From positions 30,097,360 through 30,161,359 of the forward strand of contig OX465583.1 of NCBI GenBank assembly GCA_950022655.1: DNA of 64,000 nt, written 5' to 3'. A program made the translations under genes and the position numbers. Positions within the stretch are counted from its first letter, which is position 1; each line of letters starts with the position of its first letter. Positions 39,838 through 51,888 of this stretch are shown here, piece after piece. The notes beneath the pieces were generated by a model. That model had not been told where the DNA came from and made no database searches. It worked only from the letters and a program-made list of their open reading frames with translations. This DNA is from Alentia gelatinosa. Its lineage: Eukaryota; Annelida; Polychaeta; Phyllodocida; Polynoidae.

Positions 39838-40132
39838 TACTGTACTCTAATGATACTTGATGTACTTCCATACTGGTACACTTCTGACTTGATGTACACT
39901 TGTGCACACTTCACTTTAATGCTGTAGCCTGGATAGAGACCATATTAGGTCTCATTAATATTTGTTGTGCTAGTAGCTGGGCAGTACAGCTCATTGGACA
40001 TTGTGTAACTTGAATATCAATCTTGCATAATCTAAAACTATGATGAAATGTATCCTTGATATTGTGTGGATATTGTACTACGTAACACTTTTAAAAGTTT
40101 GAGGACAAACTTTCTTCGGTAGAGAGGAAAGT

Positions 40133-40230
40133 TGTTATAGTGTTATTTGCAGAAATAGATATGATAGAAATGTATTAGAGATTTCATGTCTTCACATTTA
40201 TATAAAACCATATAATATTCTCTTATATAT
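40133..40230 (+). repeat. 98-base direct repeat, copy 2
   Basis: Exact copy of 39740-39837, offset 393 bases. The next bases also match after a small indel (ACTGTACTCT against ACTGTGTACTCT). Confidence 0.95.
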
Positions 40231-41929
40231 GACTGTGTACTCTTAGTAGTGAATTACAGATGTAGTAGAAATCCATTGTATTCTTCTATATAAACTTATA
40301 GGGTAGTGTTACTTCATATTGTCAGCACATCCTGGTGCAGTATCGCATCACAAGACAAATTGCTGTTTGCAAAGTGACTGAGATTACTAACACACTTTTA
40401 TTGTAGTTTTATGGATAAAGTTGTGAGTTGGTCAGAGTAAATAGGAATCATCCCTTCCGAGAAATGTTGTGTAGGGGCCAGTCATGGGTACTGTCATTGG
40501 AAAACCCCAGTGACGCAGCCATGAGACATTATAGAACTGTACTGAGCACCACCTCCGCGTGGGAAAAGCCCCTCGCGTTATGGGGTCATAAAATGGTGCG
40601 GGCATCCGGCTCGCCACGAGCATGACGCCACGAGGACGTGTAGGTGTGAGCTCAGCTAATGACCTGGCTTCTGAATAAAAGACAGTGAGCTCTGTAACAG
40701 TCAGCTCAGTCAACACCTTGAACTCATACCACTCTGAGCTACCAGGAGCTATACTACTCTGAGAACTGACCACTCACTTTGACTCTCACTACAACTGGAT
40801 ATTGTAGCTGTTATATCTTCTGTGCTGTGTAGTACTTACTGTGGATGCTTGGATATATAAAACTGTGAAAACACCATCAAGGATCCCTTATCATTCCAAT
40901 GTGGACTGAGCAGATCTCCCCCTGCCAGTTCATACATGTACTGGAAAGATCTGCTGTGTAACAGTGACCAATGTCCACACATGTCACCAGGAAACACACC
41001 TCCAAGATATCATACAATGAACAATCAATAGTGAAAACAGCTGTAGTTTTATAGCTATCTAGCTAAGCTACCTTTACACAAACTGTGTTAAAGGGAAAGC
41101 TCTTTATCATGAAGCCTCCCTTAAATCTCACCATCAGCCGATCTCGCTTTGAAACTAGCTTAACTGCTGTTGCCTCAGCATAAAAGCTTAAAAAGGAAAT
41201 ATCATCTGTTGAATTCGCATCCAACTATTGCATCAACGGAAACAAGTTATAACTTATGGCGGGAAAGAGCATTAGCCTTTAGGCCTGCATTATGAATTAA
41301 GTAGAAGAAACACAATTAGGGAAAATATAATAAGTACTTGCCGTTGAATTTCCAAGAGAAAGGAGAGAATGCCAGTCAGATAGGAGTTGATATAAAACTG
41401 CTTATCAATTAATTTACTCTTTGTTCACAAGAGGTTTGTATTTGGACAACAGTAGTACACAAAACATCTAGTAGACAAAATATGAACATTTTCAGTATTC
41501 AGCCAAGGTTTATTTATACGATCAGTGTTACGAAAAATGGTTTGGGATCTTTCATCGCAGGAATGATTGTAAACTTATTGCTAAAATAAGATGGCTAAAT
41601 CATTGAACTTTGAACTTTAAAACAATCTTTGACCAGTTATTAAAGCATAAAGCACCCCCTAGCTAACCATTATCACAAAATTGAAAATCTTCCTTCCTAG
41701 TGATTAGAGAATAGGCAGGGACTTATAACTACGTCACATTGATTTAATCTTGATTCCATTGCAATTACCTTAATATTACTTTTAATAAACAAACCATTGG
41801 TAAAGACATTCTTTCCCCCAATCTACTCCTACAACGTTTCTTACAGTGAATTAAAACTAAATATTGTGATTACCACAAAGTAGCCTCAACGTGGTAGTCC
41901 TGTCCCTTTGATCAACCAGTAAGGAGGTT

Positions 41930-42115
41930 GGCTAACCTGGTACAGTCAGCAGCGTGCAGGGCAACAGGCGCCTGGGTCCATGTATTCGCACCCTGACGAT
42001 GCTGGTGTGTTCTATGCACCACCAGTGTGCCATTCTTATATCATAGATTTGATCCTGTGATGATATGACCCTCGCCGTTGCTATGGCATAAGAATAACAA
42101 AGACGTACACTCTGC
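41930..42115 (+). mobile_element. SINE family B, copy
   Basis: Contains 'ATAGATTTGATCCTGTGATG' followed by ATGACCCTCGCCGTTGCTATGG (two parts) and 'GGCATAAGAATAACAA', the family B core and tail. The 5' part has no clear A box. Confidence 0.55.
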
Positions 42116-42395
42116 AACCCCACACTACTCCGAAGACGAGGCGTTGTCTTCAAACACCCGCCAAAAAATAACAGGACTTGTCGTTCATGACAATGTTACC
42201 TCAAAAAAGTTGCTGAGGCTCGTACATGAGAGTCTGTAGTGAGTAGTGTTGTCATGGAGACACTTAGGACGCGCGATCTAAGCTGAACCTTGCCGGTTAG
42301 CTGGATGGCCAGCATTGTAACTGGGAAGAGACCCAGGACTACAACATAGATGAGATTCCTCGTTTGTCTTTCTGTATTTGTGGTTGGATGGTGAG

Positions 42396-42412
42396 GGGGG
42401 GGGGGGGGGGTG
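42396..42412. repeat. Homopolymer G run
   Basis: About 17 consecutive G (the run begins after GGTGA), likely length-variable. Confidence 0.85.
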
Positions 42413-42792
42413 TGAAGTGATTTGAAAATGTGGGGAATCAAGCTCTTTTGACATAGGACCTGACCAATCAGGCATTTCCTAAATAGTGCCAAGATACTGA
42501 TAGTTCTCAATGAGTGACAGAAACAGTTCTTCACCAATATGAACACCTTGATATGAATTGGTCTTAGCTCGGTTCATACACTCTTTCCACTTCTTCCATC
42601 TGAAAAGCAGAGAGGGAATTTCTTTTTCAGCGGGAAACAGCATGAAATCATACAGGAATAAGAAGGTGCTAGTATGGGAGAGTCACTCACCAAACTCTCG
42701 CCTTCTTATCTCTAATGTGTACCTTGGAATGGCGTCATAAACAACGTGACATTTGCGTCATTGTGTGACGTATCTGATTATGTGTATTGCAG

Positions 42793-43017
42793 GGGAGAGT
42801 CGGTCCATGACCTACAAACCTGTATCTTTCGGAGGATCTCGACCCGGCTCCTCGCCCTGCACCACACCCACCCCACAGCAACAACAATATTATCAACAAC
42901 AACAACATCAGTATCAGCAACAACAACAACAACAACATCAGCAACAAGAACAACAACAACGACAGTACCAACAACAGCAACTACAGCAGCAGCAACAGTA
43001 TATGGACTCACAAGTGG
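42793..43017 (+). CDS. Exon 4: YKPVSF motif and polyglutamine tract
   Basis: The acceptor is GTGTATTGCAG|GG and the donor is GTGG|GTAAGT. The exon is 225 bases, phase 1 on both sides (75 codons). Residues 1-28 are a Ser/Thr/Pro-rich lead with 'MTYKPVSFGGSRPGSS'. Residues 29-69 hold 32 Gln, broken by Tyr, His, Glu, Arg and Leu. The exon ends 'YMDSQV'. The DNA is mostly CAA with some CAG. The matching minus-strand open frames are only complements of this repeat. Such tracts are common in invertebrate scaffold linkers; length variation between individuals is likely. Clean splice sites and phase fit support it being coding rather than a stray intronic microsatellite. Confidence 0.8.
42876..42998 (+). 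repeat. CAA/CAG trinucleotide repeat encoding polyGln
   Basis: Imperfect CAA/CAG repeat lying wholly inside exon 4. Thirty-two of 41 codons are Gln, with the longest pure run seven. Codon mixing and interruptions should slow expansion. Confidence 0.9.
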
Positions 43018-43557
43018 GTAAGTGTACCGGACATGTTTCTGTCGTGGCAGACGACTTTTTTAAAACTCAGTTGCAGACGATATTTTCTTCATTCTCAGGG
43101 AATGTAAGTGGTGATAGTTGTAAAGCCCAGTGGTGTGAAAGCCACTGTGAAAGGTTGGTTTTCAATTCTGACCCTCATTAATGGATTTTGATTTTCAATC
43201 TCAGATAGGTCAAAGACAGCTTAACTACTAATAAGTTTCACTTTCATATTTCATTTTCTAGGTGGACGGGCGAAGGATAGACTTCTTCAACTAATGAAAC
43301 GAATTAAATTGTTATAAACTGTTAAATCATATCTATACAGGTATATGTTGTAAATAGGTCGGTTGTTCTCGATTTTAGGGACTTTCACTTTAGGAATACT
43401 GCTTTAGCTTAGCCTGGAATAAACGCCCATAGGCTTAACATTAGGAACTCGGTTTCAACAGGCTTGTGAGTATGGTAACCCATTCTCAACGGGTGATAAA
43501 CAGATAAATATTTCCAGGGTAAGATAAAATCAGAAGCATTTTCGTCATTCCCCATTC

Positions 43558-43669
43558 GTCTGTGTCCCCACTCGCCATCTCGTTTGGAGTGCTTCAGAAT
43601 ATTCACTCGGCTATCGCCTCGTTCATATTACTGCACACTCCAAACGAGATGGCGTTCGAGGACACAGAC
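43558..43669. mobile_element. Fold-back element with 34-base arms
   Basis: The arm 43558-43591 (GTCTGTGTCCCCACTCGCCA and onward) pairs with 43636-43669 with few mismatches, including a 16-base exact core (CCATCTCGTTTGGAGT). The 44-base loop has no open frame. Confidence 0.8.
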
Positions 43670-46529
43670 CAAAAACTCATCAGTCTCTCTCTTAATATCA
43701 TTCTTACGTTTTGTTAAAGCTGAAAGTTATATTTAAGGCTCCTTCATGATCATTCTGGATATTTTCAGAACTGATCTTGAATTTGCACAAGTTTAGGAAA
43801 TCCTTTATTGTCTATAGCAAAGATGTAATTGCCAAGTTGCACATGGGAGTACGAAAGTTCATTATTTTTAGTAGGCCTATACTATGGTCACAGAGCTATA
43901 TTCATAGAGATTGAGAAAGTTCAGTTAAGCGAATCACACAAAAGTAAAGAAAAAAAGCGTTTTAACATGCTGTTCACACAGCAATGTTCATACAAATTTA
44001 GAAAGTTGATACTCAATTTGGAGATTTCTGTACTGAATGAACATCAAACACATGTCAAGAAAAAGTCTGAAAAGTTAGGATGGTAATTCCTATTTTCCAT
44101 AGAATGAGACAACCCATTATAGTCTGTCACACACAAACAAACCTCCTATCAGCCTTCTCTGATCTCCAGACACAGAACCCTGTGTATCACACACACTAAC
44201 ACCCCTCCACCCCCACACACTCCCCCATCAACGCCTGACTCTCGTTTGTAATAGGATTGACACCCACTTTGTTCCCAAGCCTCTCCCAACGAGACCCCGA
44301 TGTATCTCCACAATTAAGATAATGATTGATGTGGTGCCCGAAAAAGCACCCTGGTAGGTTTTGCGCAAGCGTATTGAAGATGCCCACCCAGGCAGAGCGC
44401 CACCTGATGGGGTATTGATCTGGACATCGCTTATTGCCCGGGCAGCCACCAAAGCGGGGGGTATGTATGTAGCACACAATGGTATCGCTGTAGAGGCTTT
44501 TGGGCGGGGAATGTATCCACGCTGTTTCTGCCATTTATCATTTTCATCGCTACAAAATGCCTGATCATAAAACGCCTTTTGTGTGGGTTTCTGGTCGTAT
44601 TGGCAATGTCATCATCCATTGTGATCTCGAGGTGTTTTTTTTGTGGATCTTTTTTCACACGTCTCATCATTGGTGGTGAGTATAATATATTTATATATGT
44701 ATATAAAGAAAAATCAATAATAATTGCTGAATTGATTGATGCCCTGGCAGTTTAGAGAAAAGAAACTTCCCTGTTGTCCCCTGGTTCTTAATACCTATCA
44801 GTTTTAGCAGACCTTTCCCCCTAGTGCAGCCCTGGCATTTTTCTATGATTATCTCCATGTTTCATCTATTTCTTTCACTAGAGTTATCGAGCATTGTGGG
44901 AACAGATTGCCAATCACGCGTGGCTTCAAGTCACGTGATGCCAGACGAGAGAATACGTGGGAAAATCCCGCGTGGACGGGGTTTGGTAGATAGACGCAGC
45001 GTAGTTAATCTCTCTCATGAAATTAGATGAAACAAATGAATGGGACCTCGCCCCTGACAGTTACAACTGTTGGTGCTCAATGAAGTAGAACACACAGATA
45101 CGCTTTTCCACCTTTGTGCCAACCCCCTCCCCTCGACCCCTACCCTATGTGTTTTACGTATTTAGCTTCAGGCGATTGGAATCCCAAACCGACTGGATGA
45201 TATTAGGCTTTTAAAAAGATCTTATTCGGAATATTACATGTTGTTGTCTCTGTATAGACAGTGGCTTCCGTTGGATAATTACTTGAGTTTGCGGGAGATA
45301 TTCCCAGAGGTAATTACTGTATGAAAAGAGTGGGAAGCCATAATTCAAATTTTATGAAGTATTAAGGGGCCTATCTCATATTGACATCAAATCATTTACA
45401 TTTTGTAAATTGCGAAGGGGCTGCATGTAGTTTACAACGTGTTCATTTATATCCGTTTTCACTGCATAACATAATAAACTATACAAGAATCTAAGTCATT
45501 ATCTATGTTAATTACGTATTTTGTACAAATATCTTAGATCACGATTAGTTATAGAGAGACTGGATATAGTAAAGACGGACAATATTCCATGATATTAAAT
45601 ATTCATTTTTCTCTTGCAAATTACTCTATCTGCCTTACTACATTCGTTCAATATATGTACCAGAGATCTATTTTATTTTGATTTTTATAAATCTTATTGC
45701 CTTCCATTACAGTATGCTTCCTGGAAATCAACCTGATAGCAAAAATATCGGTTAATGTGCTGAAATTAGATGCTGAAAGATTAGGTAAATCAAGTAAGCA
45801 GATATTGCTAGTACTTTCTAAGCAAGTGAAATTATTAAAGCAAGAAAATTGTCAAAGAAAAAAGTTTTGCAATTAGCTGTTAAGTAAAGAAATCATTTTA
45901 TTGAAATTAAGAAATCTGGTTCGCTTTATACTCCTCTTGCAACGATATCCCTTTCAAAAGATCATAGTGTGAACATTTTGTGGGGAAAGAAATCAGACGG
46001 TAGTTTGTGTCCTATTTCCCATTTTTACTTCCTCGCATTCTCAGGTTTCCCGTCTTCTTAAAGGAGAGTATGCGTAGACGTGCCCAGGTCCTATCATCCT
46101 ATTTGATCTTTACCTATAATCTCTCTCGTGACTCTCGGACATGGATGCTTATGATTTTATTAAAGAAACCCTTCTATTATGATAAAAATGCACAATCAAA
46201 GGCTGGTCTAGTATTAAAGACGTAGGTAATGAGGTACCAGAAAAAGGCAATATCAAAGGCACCATATGATAAAGACCTTGGGATTGAAAATATATTTTTG
46301 CCCCATCCATCTAGAGCAAGTACTCCTTTTCGACTCGTCCGATGTCCATTCATAATTAAAAAACGATCGCAGGAATATCGTTATTAACTTTATATAATTT
46401 GACTTGCGCAGGTCTAAGTTTGGTTGAAGAAGGAGCTGAGCTTAACACTCCATTCTGGTACCTATATCAAGGCTGAATTTTTCTTACCAAGGCTGAAGGA
46501 TTCATACCAAGGTTGACTACGTGACATAT

Positions 46530-46625
46530 TCTTAGCCAATCGGAGGCCCTGTTATGGTAGTTCTTACTCGCCACCCTGTTACCCTAGGGCACTCATCAGT
46601 GTCCCTAGGCTCGCAAGAACCTTAA
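46530..46625. repeat. Imperfect inverted repeat
   Basis: Nested arms: AGTTCTTACTCG pairs with CTCGCAAGAACC imperfectly, and CCTAGGGCAC with GTGTCCCTAGG around a six-base loop. Confidence 0.5.
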
Positions 46626-47164
46626 TTCTCCTTCATACTTTTACCAAGGTAACTAATCATGATGGTAGTCCATGGTGTCGCCGATGAATCGACATGCATT
46701 CCGGAATTACTCGCCGTGGGTCCCGGAATTCTGCTACTCAAATCCGGTTTCCCTCTATCATGCAGTAACGTACATCCAATAAAAACCAACCAAAATTAAA
46801 TTCTTTCCAAATCCAAAGCACTCATGAACATTCATAAATTTGCTAACATATTAAAATAAATAACCCGAGTCTTGAGCACATCTATGGTATTAAGGATCAG
46901 GCTGAGGACAGAGATAATAACAATCTAAGAGGCTGGAAGCATGGCGTGTGGGCTATAGACGTAGGAAAGGGGAGCAGCATGGGGGTAGGCGGCTCCGTCA
47001 AGGCATTTGCCTATCGCTCACTGCACCCTCTGTCACACGGTGTAATCTTGTCTCGGACCATGATGGATGGGGAAGGAGCAGTTCGGGTCTAGGCCGGGGA
47101 AGGCCTACAGCTGGCCTTAATACAGTCCTCTGGATCCCACAGCTCAGCTGGGTCCCCTGTCCCC

Positions 47165-47420
47165 CACTCTCTGTCCTCCACCAAGTAGGTAATAGTTATT
47201 ATTTGTGCGCGGTAAGCTATGACAGTTATAGGGAGTAGCTCAGAAAGACTGTAGTATTCAGAGATGACTTCATGTAAGAGTGGAAATAAGCAGGGCTAAA
47301 ACTGTTCGTTTTCCCCTTTGTCCGCCAAGTAGATAATGGTTACTATTTGGATGTCAGAAGGCTGAGACGGCTATAATGTATAGCTCAGAAAGACTGATAT
47401 TCAGAGATGTCATTTCCGAA
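47165..47420 (+). repeat. Two-copy tandem repeat, about 140-base unit
   Basis: GTCCTCCACCAAGTAGGTAA and AGCTCAGAAAGACTG-ATTCAGAGATG recur at about 140 bases as GTCCGCCAAGTAGATAA and AGCTCAGAAAGACTGATATTC. Confidence 0.75.
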
Positions 47421-48094
47421 CTGTTTCAGGTTTTCTGGTTATTATGATATTTTGAATAATCTTTATACAAAGATACAGAATGGAAACAGGCAGGCAGGGT
47501 TACACATTTTCTTTAACCCTTTCCTTAGGCATGGATAAATAAATTTGTGACATTTGAGGGTACAAAAAAGAGTTACATTGGTTTACACCGAATGAGGACT
47601 AGTTATTACTCATCTCTAGTAAACCTCTAACTATTTAATGTTAACCTCTCGACACAAATTATCGATTCCTTGGTTTTATTCTCGTTTATTTTCGCTTGTG
47701 TATTATTACGTGGAAACAGCTCGGTGTTTTCGATCGTCCATTCGAAAATCCAGTGGTTATTTGAGTATTTCTATGTAGTGTTAGACAAAATACCATTACT
47801 ATTAGTTCTATTCTGAACAATAATAGAGAGGAAATGATCGAATTCCGATATATAATGAAACGAATAGATGTGAGTCACATACATCCTGTACTGTGGGGAT
47901 GTGAGTTTAGGGATAAGCAACGTCACTAATTTCCTAGAGACTTTCTCCGGACTGATTTCCAGTTCAAAGCCCACTGCCCCCGTGTGACACTCATGCCCCC
48001 TGGTGACAGGAAGACGTCTACCTGGTTTGGCAATCCTGTAAGGAGTCACATGATCTGTGGCGAGCCTCGCTCTGAAGTTAATTAAATGCAAGTT

Positions 48095-48535
48095 GCAGCT
48101 CATCGCATCAGAAACAGATATGACGTGAACAAATATTAATCGAATGACTAATGTTAATCGAGGGAAAGCTCAACTCATCACAAACAGACACAACATAGAT
48201 AAATTTTAATTAGATGTGAGGTAAAGCTCATCGCATCAAACATAGACACAACAGAACGAAAAGGTAATTAAACATTAGGTAAAGCTCAGCTTATCAGAAA
48301 CAGATATGATATGACGAAAGGTTAGTTAGGTGTGAGGTAAAGCTCATCTCATCACAGAGAGAGAGAGAGAGACAGTGTTAACAAATATTAATTAAATGTG
48401 AAGCATAGCGCATCTCATCGTGAACGAACATTGATTAGACTTTAAGTACAAACGTTAACCAATCGCCAGGTAAAGTTCATCTCATCACAAACAGACACGA
48501 CTTGAACTAAGTGTTGGGCTTCCTGTGAACCTTAA
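48095..48535 (+). repeat. Degenerate tandem repeat, about 60-base unit
   Basis: Six or seven units with AGGTAAAGCTCATCTCATCA, CAAACAGACACAAC and AAATATTAATTAAATGTG blocks. One unit contains a (GA)n insertion near 48357-48373. Confidence 0.85.
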
Positions 48536-49194
48536 TTGAAGGGGCATTTTAGTGGATGGATGATTACTAACATTACTCTGTATAACATAACTGAGAACAT
48601 CTATTTTAAAAGTCTTGACCTTTGTGAGAACAACTGTGATAAAGTTTAGTTAATTGAGGGAACGTCTGATCTTAATGAATGCCAATTTTTAAAACTTATT
48701 GAATGTAGGAAGAACGTGTGTTAATGAAGCTAGACAAGGGAAAGTTGTTAGTCATTGTGACCTTTATGAATTACATTACGCAAAACGTCAAGTTCCAGCA
48801 TCTGCAGTTCTTTTAAGACCCACTTTCTACTTTACAAATCAGTATGGAACATTTTAATGCGCAGGGGATTGACATTTCTGATTCCCAAAGCCATTTAATT
48901 CCGTGCTGCTATTAGCCATAATAAAACATTATTGAATCATAGAGCTGCATCAGATGCATGTAGTTCTATTCACGCTTCTTCAGCATTTCATGGCGATCGC
49001 ACTCCACTCATTTACTTGGCAACATTGAGGAAACCACGTAACCCAAATAGGAGGGATTGGGTGGAAACTTTCCAATGTGTCAACATTTGTGGGAAGCCCG
49101 CAGCTGAATGCGCATGCATTGCTGGCGTAATGACTCCATTTCCCGCATAGAGGGCGCCCTTGTCGTCCCCCTAGCGGGACACATAGATGCCGAG

Positions 49195-49430
49195 CGATCA
49201 TTCTCCCAGCATATTCTAGGTGATGTTTTGGTTGACCAGCGGTTCAGGAACTCTGCTAGGAGAGTGCCGAGCGCAGGGTTCCACGTGAGTCTTCTAGCAT
49301 ATTTTTGGTGGTGTTGTATTGTCCAACAATACAGGATCTGTGCTAGAAGAGTGGTGAAGGGCCATTCTCCAAGCATATTCTAGGTGGTGTTTGGAATATC
49401 GAACGGTACAAGATCCCTGCTTGGAGATTA
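49195..49430 (+). repeat. Tandem repeat, about 85-90-base unit, three copies
   Basis: Each unit has CATTCTCC-AGCATATTCTAGGTG-TGTT and CA-GATC-CTGCTAGGAGAGTG. The middle copy is the most diverged. Confidence 0.75.
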
Positions 49431-50159
49431 CTGACTAGCGGTTTCCTACACCCGGACTTCCACTCAGGGTTAAAGTCCGCACTGGGACTGAGACAACCCG
49501 ACGGACGTTTATTTGCTGACCGAGGCAAATCGGCCTCACAGCTGACCCATTTCCTGATAGTAGTATTTGTCGTAGAAGGAAAAATGGGGCCTCATATGAA
49601 AGAGAGTTTATTCTTTTTCGCTACTTTTTGACGGATTTATCAGTTTATGGCGCACGCTTGCAGGACGCAATGGGTTCGAGTTGATAAGCAGTGGGTGATT
49701 TGTCCGTAATTTATTGCTCGAATTTGCCAAAGGAAATTCAAGTCAAATCGGCACCAAGAAGAGTAATCAATTTTCAGCTTTCATGCACAGTTGCGTGGAC
49801 TGTAAATTGTTCCCGTGCAATATATACATTTACAGTTCCATATATAAGAAATGAGAGATTAGGAAGCTGTAAAAGAAATACATTGTATACGACTATTCAA
49901 TATATCTATACAGGACTGCGATTCGCCATAATCACAAGTCCTATCATCGACATTCTAGCGTGAAATCCTTACGTGGGATTTCCCTACAGCTTACATATCT
50001 AATCACCATTATCAAGAGATAGTATTTCATGCTTCACGTTTTCCTGTAGAAAAATACTTTTGATTCAATCAACTGTTTTGAACGTATTCATTCATATTTG
50101 CCCTACTTTTGTCGTAATTTTGAATTTGTTTTGAGTTATATTTCCCATCTCTTTCATAG

Positions 50160-50730
50160 CATTCTCATTTCATATATTTTGCTCATATTCAATGATATGC
50201 CGCTTATAAAAAAGATCCATTGCTTTAGAATATGTCATTGCCGATTATTGTTACACAATAAGTATTTGTTTATCCTACTCATTGTTGTTGTTAAGTCCAT
50301 TGTCATTTTGTTGCATGTAGCATTTTTAATACCACTCTATATCATTCCCATTTCGTATTTTTGCTTATATTCTAGCAATTGCATTGGAATATAGTATCGC
50401 GACGTGTTGTTTCATAGTCTTCATATTTGTCAAACTTTCATTTTTGTGTTGTAATGACCATTATTATTTTGTTTTAGGGCCATAAAATCTTCGCCCACTA
50501 ACGACTCCCGGGTTACTTGCCTAATCATAGTAGCAAATTGGTACATGAGAATAATCATATATGTATAACCAGGGTGGAGTTATACATCGATATCACTTTA
50601 TATATCATTCTCAATTCATCTCCTCTTATGCATTCAGTGATATTCTGCTTATTATATTCAATGATTTGTCGCTTATAAAAATCCATTGCTTTACGTACAA
50701 TATAGCATCCCGGCTTGTTGTAGGATGATC
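50160..50730 (+). repeat. Diverged direct repeat pair
   Basis: TTCAATGATATGCCGCTTAT then AAATCCATTGCTTTA near 50188 recurs near 50659, about 470 bases later, with similar flanks. Confidence 0.65.
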
Positions 50731-50833
50731 GGCGTCATCTTTCAGTGTTAGGTTTATAGGCGTCATTAGGCCCAGGCCTGACGTAGGATGCGTGCTATTT
50801 CTGACGTCCCGGCGATGTTGTTGTTCCTTTTAG

Positions 50834-50977
50834 CTTTAGAGATGTTGCCACCCACCTACAGCCAAGTCATGACCGGAAGTAAGCGTGTAGCGCCGGCGCC
50901 AGGGGGCGGCCCTGTCGGAGGGGAGGGCTGGCAACTTCCGGCACGGGCACAGAACGGTCAACACCGTTACAACGAGG
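50834..50977 (+). CDS. Exon 5: Gly/Pro-rich linker cassette (48 codons)
   Basis: The acceptor GTTGTTCCTTTTAG|CT has a strong pyrimidine tract and the donor is GAGG|GTAAAG. The exon is 144 bases, phase 1 on both sides. The peptide begins 'ALEMLPPTYSQVMTGSKR', has a Gly-rich middle ('PAPGGGPVGGEGW') and ends 'QNGQHRYNE'. The central DNA is GC-rich, against very AT-rich intron on both sides. No domain is recognised. It joins exon 4 (G + CT gives Ala) and exon 6 equally well, so it can be included or skipped. Confidence 0.68.
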
Positions 50978-51552
50978 GTAAAGAGCCATGTGCCTGCTCC
51001 TCTATGACTGACGTGATGCCTTGACAGCCAGTCTCTGGTCACGCTTCTTCCAAGAAAAGAAAATACACGCAAAAAAATAACAAATAAAAAGAATTAAAGG
51101 AATGAAATTGGAGAAATCAATAAAAATTTCTTTTTCCCTTATCTCATTTCGTCTGTTAACCAGGCTATCCTATTCTCTCACACTGGTAATACTGACAAAT
51201 TACGCACACATCATTCTGTAGCTGTAATCATAAAAACTTTCTTTCGTTTCTTCATTTTTTCTTTATTGTATTACATTTTCGTCTCTCGAAAGATAGGGAG
51301 AGAATTTTGGTAGAAATAAATCAATAGTGACCAGAGGAATGCTGGGAGTGTTTTTAGTGTCCTTCAATTCTTGCTTGGAAATCTTTTTCCCCTTTAGGTA
51401 TAGGATTTGTGTGTGCTGTAGAGTGTGGAAGTAGCTGAGAATTGAGAATTCCATCTGCATTGTCACTGTAGTATCATAGTATATAAACCATGTGCCTGGT
51501 CCAGCAGCAACTGAAGCAATTTACACATATGTAACTCAACAGTAAACTGCTT

Positions 51553-51579
51553 ACGGTAGAATCCCGTTAAGTGGGACAC
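51553..51579 (+). mobile_element. Solo MITE end related to the 27689 element
   Basis: CGGTAGAATCCCGTTAAGTG resembles the CAGTAGAACCCCGCTTAACG terminal repeat. No partner end was found nearby. Confidence 0.4.
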
Positions 51580-51756
51580 TCTCATTTCCATGCAAAAGGG
51601 TTTCGAGTAGCATTGTACCTTGGACATGCATCGAGATCTAAAGCCGCTGAAAATATGTCATGAGTTTTAGTTGCGGAGTAATTTCCGAATGAGATTACGT
51701 AGGTAACCAAAACGAAAGAAGTATTTTGAGTGGCCATGGATCTAGTGGAGTTCCGA

Positions 51757-51888
51757 TTTTATCTCATCCCTATCACTGACTAATTGGTCATTTGGGATAT
51801 CATCACTCATAGAGTATTTACTCGATGGGAGTTCAGTATGAATTCCCAATATTAAGTCTCTGGGGGAAAATCCTAGGGGTGAGATAAA
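51757..51888. mobile_element. MITE-like element with TTTATCTCAYCCCTA ends
   Basis: TTTATCTCATCCCTATCACTG at the left pairs with TAGGGGTGAGATAAA at 51874-51888, one mismatch in 15. Same ends as the element at 19969, but shorter. Confidence 0.65.

Larger units (their letters stand above)
31107..42792 (+). other. 11.7 kb intron between exons 3 and 4
   Basis: Mostly AT-rich sequence with minisatellites, SINE copies and the 98-base direct repeat, listed separately. Only one weak exon-like segment, 34772-34942, was found. Confidence 0.7.
43018..50833 (+). other. 7.8 kb intron between exons 4 and 5
   Basis: AT-rich with a fold-back element, three tandem arrays and a diverged repeat pair, listed separately. 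No convincing exon was found. Confidence 0.7.

Noticed and set aside
46948..47238. 96-codon frame with a possible phase-1 segment ending at GTAGGTAA
   Set aside because: The only phase-fitting acceptor (GGAAGGCCTACAG) has a purine-rich tract, and the donor lies in a two-copy tandem repeat.
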